This document shows, piece by piece, positions 59,424 to 64,000 of a DNA stretch of 64,000 nucleotides. Below the pieces are notes generated by a model. It was not told the origin of the DNA and did not search any database. It was given only the letters and a program-made list of their open reading frames with translations. Source of the stretch: SKLM01 sp964514285 (GTDB lineage Bacteria; Chloroflexota; Anaerolineae; B4-G1); the NCBI GenBank assembly GCA_964514285.1, contig CAZEQC010000013.1, positions 4,374 to 68,373 of the forward strand. The letters are read 5' to 3'. A program made the position numbers and the translations under genes. Positions within the stretch are counted from its first letter, which is position 1; each line of letters starts with the position of its first letter.

Positions 59424-60803
59424 CTAGGCCTCCTCCCCCTCAGCGCTCTCCACGGCCCGCCAGATCAGCTCGGCGACGTCGACCACCCGCATGCGGGCCC
59501 GCCGCGCCTCCTGGTGACGGCGCACCGCCGCCATCAACGTCCGCTCACACTGCTGACAGGCGGAGACGATCACGTCTGCCTCCACCTCGCAGGCGCGATC
59601 GACGCGATGGTGGGCCACCTGGGAGACGGCGTCGGGATCGAAGCTCTCCACGTTCCCTCCGCCCCCGCAGCACTCGGATATCTGGCCCGACCCGCTCATC
59701 TCCACCAGCGTGACGCCCGGGATGGCGCGCAGCACCTGGCGGGGCGCCTCATAGACGCCGCTCTTGCGCCCCAGATCGCAGGGATCGTGGTAGGCAACCT
59801 TGAGGGGCCCGCCCTGACCTCTGCCGAGGGAGGGCTGGCCCAAGGGCAGCCGCCCCTCCTCGATTAAGGAGGCCAGTAACTCCGTAGCGTGGAGCACCCT
59901 CACGTCGGGCGGCTCCCCCAGCAGCTCGGGATAGATGTGCGTCCACATGTGGTAGCAGGAGGGGCAGGTGGTGACCAACCGTCGCGCGCCCAGGGCCTCC
60001 AGCTGGGCGACGTTGTGACGGGCCATCACCGCGGCCTGCTCCCCCTCCCCCAGGGCGAGCAGGGGGTAGCCGCAGCACCACTCGTCGCCCCCCAGAGTGG
60101 TGACGTCGGCCCGCGCCGCCTCCAGGATGCGGGTCAGCGCCTGGGGCACGCCGTAGCTGCGGGGGAAGAAGGCGCTGACGCAGCCGACGAAGTAGACCAG
60201 CTCGGCGCCGGGCCGCGGTTCCAGCCCCTCGGGCACGTGGGCCAGGTTCTGGCTCCAGATCAGCCGGGCGCTGTTCTCGTCGCCGCTGACGTTGTGGCTG
60301 TCGGCGATGGTGTCGCTGAGCCGGTTGAGGCGCTCGACGCCGGCACAGAGGCGGTCGTCGACCACGACGTCATCGGCCTCCGGGAAGAAGAACGGGGATG
60401 CCTCGCCCGGCTCGTCGTGGCGNNNNNNNNNNCGGAGCTTGTCGCGGAGCTTGTCGCGGAGCTTGTCGCAGGGCTTGTCGCGGAGCTTGTCGCGGAGCTT
60501 GTCGCGGAGCTTGTCGCAGCCCTCGCGCCGATAGCCCTCCTCGGCGGCCCACTCCCGCAGGGCGATCATCACCTCGCCGACGTCGATGCCGTTGGGGCAG
60601 TGGGCGCCGCACATCTCGCAGCCCAGGCAGAGCCAGATGTCGCGGCTGGTGAGGACCTGCTCCCAGCGACCAAGCTGGAGGAGGCGCAGGATGCGGTCCG
60701 GGCCATGGTCCATGGCGGGGAGGACGGGACATCCAGCCCGGCACTTGTGGCAGTGGTAGCACTGTCGGATCGGTTGTTCAGTCAGTCGCTGGGGGACTGT
60801 CAC
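59424..60803 (-). CDS. HdrC-HdrB fusion iron-sulfur subunit
   Basis: A 459-aa protein. The N-terminal HdrC-like part has two 4Fe-4S motifs, CYHCHKCRAGCP and CLGCEMCGAHCP. The C-terminal HdrB-like part has two CCG domains: GCV...EWCCGYPLLALGEG...CPSCYHMW, and DPCDLG...ECCGGGGNVES...CQQCERT, the ligands of non-cubane 4Fe-4S clusters that reduce disulfides. Between them the sequence holds (DKLR)-type repeats encoded by a 12-bp tandem array and a 10-N gap. GTG at 60803 has AGGA upstream. It is the first gene of the Hdr-like operon; a candidate -10 (TATCAT with TG two bases upstream) lies about 35-40 bp before the start. Confidence 0.9.
   Translation of the reverse strand: MTVPQRLTEQPIRQCYHCHKCRAGCPVLPAMDHGPDRILRLLQLGRWEQVLTSRDIWLCLGCEMCGAHCPNGIDVGEVMIALREWAAEEGYRREGCDKLRDKLRDKLRDKPCDKLRDKLRDKLXXXXRHDEPGEASPFFFPEADDVVVDDRLCAGVERLNRLSDTIADSHNVSGDENSARLIWSQNLAHVPEGLEPRPGAELVYFVGCVSAFFPRSYGVPQALTRILEAARADVTTLGGDEWCCGYPLLALGEGEQAAVMARHNVAQLEALGARRLVTTCPSCYHMWTHIYPELLGEPPDVRVLHATELLASLIEEGRLPLGQPSLGRGQGGPLKVAYHDPCDLGRKSGVYEAPRQVLRAIPGVTLVEMSGSGQISECCGGGGNVESFDPDAVSQVAHHRVDRACEVEADVIVSACQQCERTLMAAVRRHQEARRARMRVVDVAELIWRAVESAEGEEA
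60433..60516. repeat. Seven 12-bp tandem repeats, in frame in the HdrBC gene
   Basis: Seven 12-bp units (CGGAGCTTGTCG; unit 4 has CAGGGCTTGTCG) run from 60433 to 60516. On the coding strand each unit encodes Asp-Lys-Leu-Arg. The array stops at a 10-N gap (60423-60432), so the true copy number is probably higher. A 12-bp unit keeps the frame at any copy number. Confidence 0.95.
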
Positions 60804-60910
60804 GTATGAGACATCCTTTCACGCTTGCATGAATGATACCTCATATGCCCAATTCGAGAAAGCTCGCCCCCCTGGCGGAAACAGAGGATCAAGGGTCAGC
60901 CGGTCGCGGT

Positions 60911-61081
60911 CTAGGGCACGACGGCGGCGATGGCCTGGCGCAATAGCACAACCAGCTCATCCATCTGTTCCTCGCTGATGACGAAGGGAGGACCGAGCGT
61001 CAGGTGATCGCCAGCGGTGCCGTCGACGCAGCCGCCGCTGGGATAGACGACCAGGCCGCGCTGGAAGGGGGCCTGGGCCCG
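60911..61081 (-). pseudogene. C-terminal fragment of a class III aminotransferase
   Basis: About 56 codons end in TAG (60911-60913) and read RAQAPFQRGLVVYPSGGC, then VDGTAGDHLTLGPPFVISEEQMDELVVLLRQAI. This is the C-terminal tail of class III (pyridoxal phosphate) aminotransferases. There is no start codon, and the 5' end runs directly into CoA-transferase remnant sequence in another frame. It is a decayed remnant. Confidence 0.7.
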
Positions 61082-61083
61082 GC

Positions 61084-61461
61084 AGGCGCACCTTGGGACA
61101 CTCCCAGGCCTCGATCAGCTCAGCCCCGCTGTCGCCGATCACGGTGGTGTTGAGGTTGCCCAAGCGGTCGATCTGGGCACCGCCCACCCTGGAGGTAGAG
61201 CCCAAAGAGATCGACCATCGAACAGATGGAGGTCGCACCGCTGATGAGCGTCGGATCCCCGATGGAGAGCGGGAGACGCGCCGGCCGGGCGCCGTGGATG
61301 CCGCTCTCGTAGATCAGCTCTAGGTCCGGTGCGACGGTCCGCCGCGCCAGGTTGCAGGCGCTGTTGGGCAGTCCAACGCCGACGAAGACGGTGCGCACGC
61401 CCTGGAGCGCCCGCGCCGCGGTGACGATCATCATCTCAGATGGCGTATGAGTCTCTGGCAT
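61084..61461 (-). pseudogene. CoA-transferase subunit B remnant
   Basis: Starts with MPETHTPSEMMIVTAARAL and continues VFVGVGLPNSACNLARRT...YESGIHGARPARLPLSIGDPTLISGAT...DLFGLYLQGG, the N-terminal half of a 3-oxoacid or glutaconate-type CoA-transferase beta subunit. Near 61187 the frame shifts and several residues are lost. The next frame continues GGAQIDRLGNLNTTVIGD and PKVRLPG, then the gene ends in the aminotransferase remnant. The loss falls at a short GGTGGGCGGT repeat, suggesting slippage. Confidence 0.72.
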
Positions 61462-61905
61462 ATGGGGGCTCTCGACGAAACGAATGCGAGGGTTGACCCG
61501 CGACAGATCGCTGCCCTTATAGGAGCGGAGAGGAAAGAGCGGCAAGCGGTAGGCCCCGGCCATCTATCGCGCCACCATGCCGAAGTGAGAGTACTCCTCC
61601 AGCTCGACGGGTCGGGGAACGCCGTGTTCCACGGCGCGACGGACGCAGTAGAGCGAGCCGACCCCCGGGTTGCCCAGGTAGGAGAAGACCATCTTGCGGG
61701 CACACCCGGCGGCGATCATCTGATCGTAGATCAGATCCGGCGTCATGCGGCAGAGGGTGAGATCGCGACGTTCCTGGCGCATGACCTCGTGGGCAGCGGC
61801 GAAGCAGATGCACGACGTGAAGCCCTCAATGGCAACCGTATCGCCGTCGTGGACGTGGGCCGCGATGGCCTCCTCCATGCCCATGAGCTTATGTTGGTGT
61901 GCCAT
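61462..61905 (-). pseudogene. CoA-transferase subunit A remnant with in-frame TAG
   Basis: Reads MEEAIAAHVHDGDTVAIEGF...LTLCRMTPDLIYDQMIAAGCARKMVFSYLGNPGVGSL...EEYSHFGMVAR, the N-terminal half of a CoA-transferase alpha subunit. It then meets TAG (61564-61566) and continues in the same frame MAGAYRLPLFPLRSYKGSDL...NPRIRFVESPH. The C-terminal half is deleted up to the start codon of the B remnant. The start overlaps the aminotransferase gene by 17 bp. Confidence 0.75.
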
Positions 61906-63250
61906 GCCCCACCTCGGTCAGCACCCCCTCCAGGATCTCCAGCGCTACGTCGGCCTCCTCGCGGCCCACGATCAGCGGCGGGGAGAGACGGACCGATTTG
62001 TCGCCACACCCCAGGACGATGAGGCCGCGCTGGAAGCAGCCCTGGACCAGGGCCTGGGCAAGCTCGCTGGTCTGGAACTCCATCCCGATCATCAAGCCCA
62101 GGCCGCGCACGTCGATCAAGGCGTCGTGGTGGTCCCGTAGCGCCTCCAGTCGCTCCATCAGGTAGTCGCCCATCTGAGCCGCGTTCTCCATCAGCGACTC
62201 CTCCAGCAGGGCGATCGTCTCCAGCCCTGCCGCGCAGGCGACGGGATTCCCCCCGAACGTGGTCCCGTGAGCGCCCTTGTCCCAGACCATCAAGTCATCC
62301 TGGGCGATGAAGGCACCGAGCGGCATGCCCGATGCGATCCCCTTGGCCACGGTGATGATGTCCGGCACGACGGGGCCATCCTGCCCCGCGAAATGCTCGA
62401 AGGCGAACATCTTACCCGTCCGCCCCATACCGCTCTGGATCTCGTCGGTGATGAGCAGAATGCCGTGCCGATCGCAGAGCTCGCGCAGCGCGGGGAGCCA
62501 CGTGGGAGGCGGCACCACGTAGCCGCCCTCCCCCTGCAGGGGCTCAACGACGATCGCCGCCACGTCCTCGGGCGGCGCGATGCGCTTGAAGATCTCTTTC
62601 TCGATGAAATCGAGGCAGGCCAACTCGCACTCGGGATAGGTCAGATTGTAGTGGCAGTCGACGCACTTGGCGTAGGGCACGTGGGTCACGTCGGCGAGCA
62701 AGGAGCCGAATCCGCGGTGATACTGCGGCTTGCTGGCCGTCAGGGAAATGGCGCCCATCGAGCGCCCGTGAAAGGCACCGAGGAAGGCGATGAGCCGATG
62801 GCGACCCGTGGCATAGCGGGCCAGCTTCAGCGCCCCCTCCACCGCCTCCGTCCCGGAGTTGGTGAGGAAGACCTGCCAGTTATCGGACCCGGGGGCGATC
62901 TGGGCCAATGTCCTGGCCATGTCGACGTAGGGCGGATAGTAGAAGTCCGCCGAGATGTGGATCAGGCGATCGGCCTGGGCTTGGACCGCGTTGACCACGC
63001 GCGGATGACAGTGGCCGGTGGAGCAGACAGCGATGCCAGCGGCAAAGTCGAGGAAGCGGTTGCCGTCCACGTCCGTGACCGTGCAGCCCTGGGCGCTTTC
63101 GGCAACCAGCGAGAAGGCGCGGGGGATCGAAGGAGAGACAAAACGCTTGTCCGCCTCGATCAAGGCCCGGGCCTTCGGTCCGGGCAGCTCGGTGACCAGG
63201 TGGGGCGCCATCTCCGCGCCGTACGCCGACGGATAACTCTCTTGTGTCAT
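61889..63250 (-). CDS. Class III aminotransferase (acetylornithine / 4-aminobutyrate type)
   Basis: An intact 453-aa PLP enzyme. Marks are VTDVDGNRFLDFAAGIAVCSTGHCHPRVV, the ATGRHRLIAFLGAFHGRSMGAISLT region, VEPLQGEGGYV, LLITDEIQSGMGRTGKMFAFEH (PLP Asp), and TVAKGIASGMPLGAF with the Schiff-base Lys. Members move an omega-amino group (4-aminobutyrate, acetylornithine, 2-aminoadipate or similar) to 2-oxoglutarate or pyruvate. GGAGAGG precedes the ATG. Its downstream partner CoA-transferase genes are decayed, so the original pathway may be lost. Confidence 0.93.
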   Translation of the reverse strand: MTQESYPSAYGAEMAPHLVTELPGPKARALIEADKRFVSPSIPRAFSLVAESAQGCTVTDVDGNRFLDFAAGIAVCSTGHCHPRVVNAVQAQADRLIHISADFYYPPYVDMARTLAQIAPGSDNWQVFLTNSGTEAVEGALKLARYATGRHRLIAFLGAFHGRSMGAISLTASKPQYHRGFGSLLADVTHVPYAKCVDCHYNLTYPECELACLDFIEKEIFKRIAPPEDVAAIVVEPLQGEGGYVVPPPTWLPALRELCDRHGILLITDEIQSGMGRTGKMFAFEHFAGQDGPVVPDIITVAKGIASGMPLGAFIAQDDLMVWDKGAHGTTFGGNPVACAAGLETIALLEESLMENAAQMGDYLMERLEALRDHHDALIDVRGLGLMIGMEFQTSELAQALVQGCFQRGLIVLGCGDKSVRLSPPLIVGREEADVALEILEGVLTEVGHGTPT

Positions 63251-63348
63251 GGCCTCTCCTCTATGGCATTTGTACTGGTGACTGGGGAATCAGACGATCC
63301 GTTCCCCTGTCTATCGTGTCGTTGAGCGGCCCCCGGTAGGAGACCGAC

Positions 63349-63723
63349 CTAGGGCGCAAGCCCCAGCTCCTTGAGCTTGTCGTCCGTGGGCACGCCGTCC
63401 TCGCCCCAGCCTCGCAACTCGTAGAACTCGGGCAGCATCTCATCCAGCTCCACCACGTGGCCCTTCGCCGGGCCCTCGGACATCGGCTCCTCCAGCATGC
63501 GTGGAGGCAGGGTGTCGTCGGCGCGGGTGAACCCCGCCCGGCTCAAGAAGAGCCGTTCCAGCGTGTAGACCCGATCCCCGGCCTCCAGCAGACTCTCCAC
63601 CGTGTAGCCGGCACCGGTGGCCAAGTTGAGCGATTGGGCCATCCCGGTGGGCATCACGTCGTAGGAGCCATCGCAGAGGTGGGGAGGGCGTGCGTTCAAC
63701 AGGGCGGCGGTGTCCCCCGCTGA
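63349..63723 (-). pseudogene. C-terminal fragment of aldehyde:ferredoxin oxidoreductase
   Basis: About 75 clear residues of the C-terminal domain of tungsten aldehyde:ferredoxin oxidoreductases: YTVESLLEAGDRVYTLERLFLSRAGFTRADDTLPPRMLEEP, then VVELDEMLPEFYELRGW and KLKELGLAP. The upstream sequence is open only back to TGA at 63724-63726, and no other part of the roughly 600-residue enzyme is present. It is a truncated remnant. Confidence 0.75.
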
Positions 63724-63794
63724 TCATCTGCTCCTCGCCCTCGTCTCGAGGGCGGCCTGTCCCGGTGGCTTGCAGCGACGAGGGCCGCCACGCC

Positions 63795-63818
63795 AGCCAG
63801 ACGCTAAACCGTCTGGCT
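63795..63818 (-). terminator. Strong 9-bp stem hairpin
   Basis: A perfect 9-bp stem (AGCCAGACG with CGTCTGGCT, 6-nt loop CTAAAC). It lies 80 bp downstream of the partial gene at the window end. A second hairpin with a 7-bp stem stands at 63737-63753. They may end that transcript. No T-run is present. Confidence 0.4.
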
Positions 63819-63897
63819 CAGAGCTCAACCCTCCTGGCGGAGGCTGTGGGGAAGGCGTGCATACGCCAGGCCGGGGCTCTCCGCCCATTCTTACTCC

Positions 63898-64000
63898 CTA
63901 CTCCTCTTCCCTGACCTCAGCCAGATAGGCGTTCGCCGCCTCCTCGGAGCCGCAGGCTTGCGCGAGCGCCCGGGCGGCGGTGTCGGCGTGGGGGGAGCCG
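63898..64000 (-). CDS. C-terminal end of an unidentified gene (truncated by window edge)
   Basis: The last 33 residues of a - strand frame that enters from the window edge and ends in TAG (63898-63900). The tail reads DTAARALAQACGSEEAANAYLAEVREEE, an alanine- and glutamate-rich helix. No family is recognisable. Being open to the window edge is weak evidence by itself. Confidence 0.4.
   Translation of the reverse strand, partial: GSPHADTAARALAQACGSEEAANAYLAEVREEE

Noticed and set aside
61564..61566. TAG in CoA-transferase A read as pyrrolysine or suppressed stop
   Set aside because: The same gene also has lost its C-terminus and its partner is frameshifted, so decay is the simpler explanation.

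Overview
The window is about 64 kb of GC-rich bacterial chromosome with dense coding and many 1-8 bp start/stop overlaps. It probably comes from a Chloroflexota (Anaerolineae-like) bacterium. This taxon is an inference. It rests on GAF-rich giant sensor kinases, a Pro/Thr-rich anchored surface protein, an AdoCbl-dependent ribonucleotide reductase with NrdR, a dcw cluster without murE, and multi-HdrA electron-transfer genes. No rRNA, tRNA or CRISPR was seen. Three runs of N (34968-35067, 54023-54122, 60423-60432) show a draft scaffold; the second is flanked by an exact 55-bp duplication and is an assembly artefact.

Left part, + strand (1-16.2 kb): the end of a glycosyltransferase, then glutamine synthetase whose usual adenylylation Tyr is Phe. 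A perfect TTGACA-N17-TATAAT promoter follows, leading a long co-directional run: phosphohexomutase, deoxynucleoside kinase 1, a 1604-aa sensor kinase with a receiver-like domain and seven GAF domains, deoxynucleoside kinase 2, a GAF-PAS sensor kinase, an AlaX-type editing protein, a metallo-beta-lactamase-fold protein without metal ligands, a membrane TPR protein, a 90-aa protein, and a trypsin-like protease whose N-terminus is a paralogue of that 90-aa protein.

16.3-22.5 kb, - strand: class II ribonucleotide reductase, nitrilase, methyltransferase, DsrE-like protein, C39-like protease, a PHP-domain fragment and NrdR. A pair of NrdR boxes 31 bp apart and a terminator-like hairpin precede nrdR. 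A PatB/MalY-type enzyme runs divergently from its own promoter (22.8-24 kb).

24.4-42.3 kb, - strand: a complete-looking dcw cell wall and division cluster in the order mraZ-rsmH-ftsL-ftsI-murF-mraY-murD-ftsW-murG-cvpA-murC-murB-ddl-ftsQ-ftsA-ftsZ. It is headed by four 10-bp MraZ operator repeats directly after a TATAAT box. murE is absent and ftsW overlaps murG by 86 bp.

42.5-51.2 kb, - strand: a beta-helix lipoprotein, a 152-bp MITE with terminal inverted repeats and a 10-bp target duplication, an iron alcohol dehydrogenase, an SCP2 protein, two small membrane proteins, mfd, pth and a surface-anchored protein.

51.4-60.8 kb, - strand: a six-gene heterodisulfide-reductase-like electron-transfer operon (HdrBC fusion, HdrA, double-HdrA fusion, MvhD, FrhB/FdhB-like, short HdrA). 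It has four HdrA flavin modules and no hydrogenase large subunit. Repeats have entered two of its coding regions. 60.9-64 kb: an intact class III aminotransferase among decayed pieces of a CoA-transferase, a second aminotransferase and an aldehyde:ferredoxin oxidoreductase.
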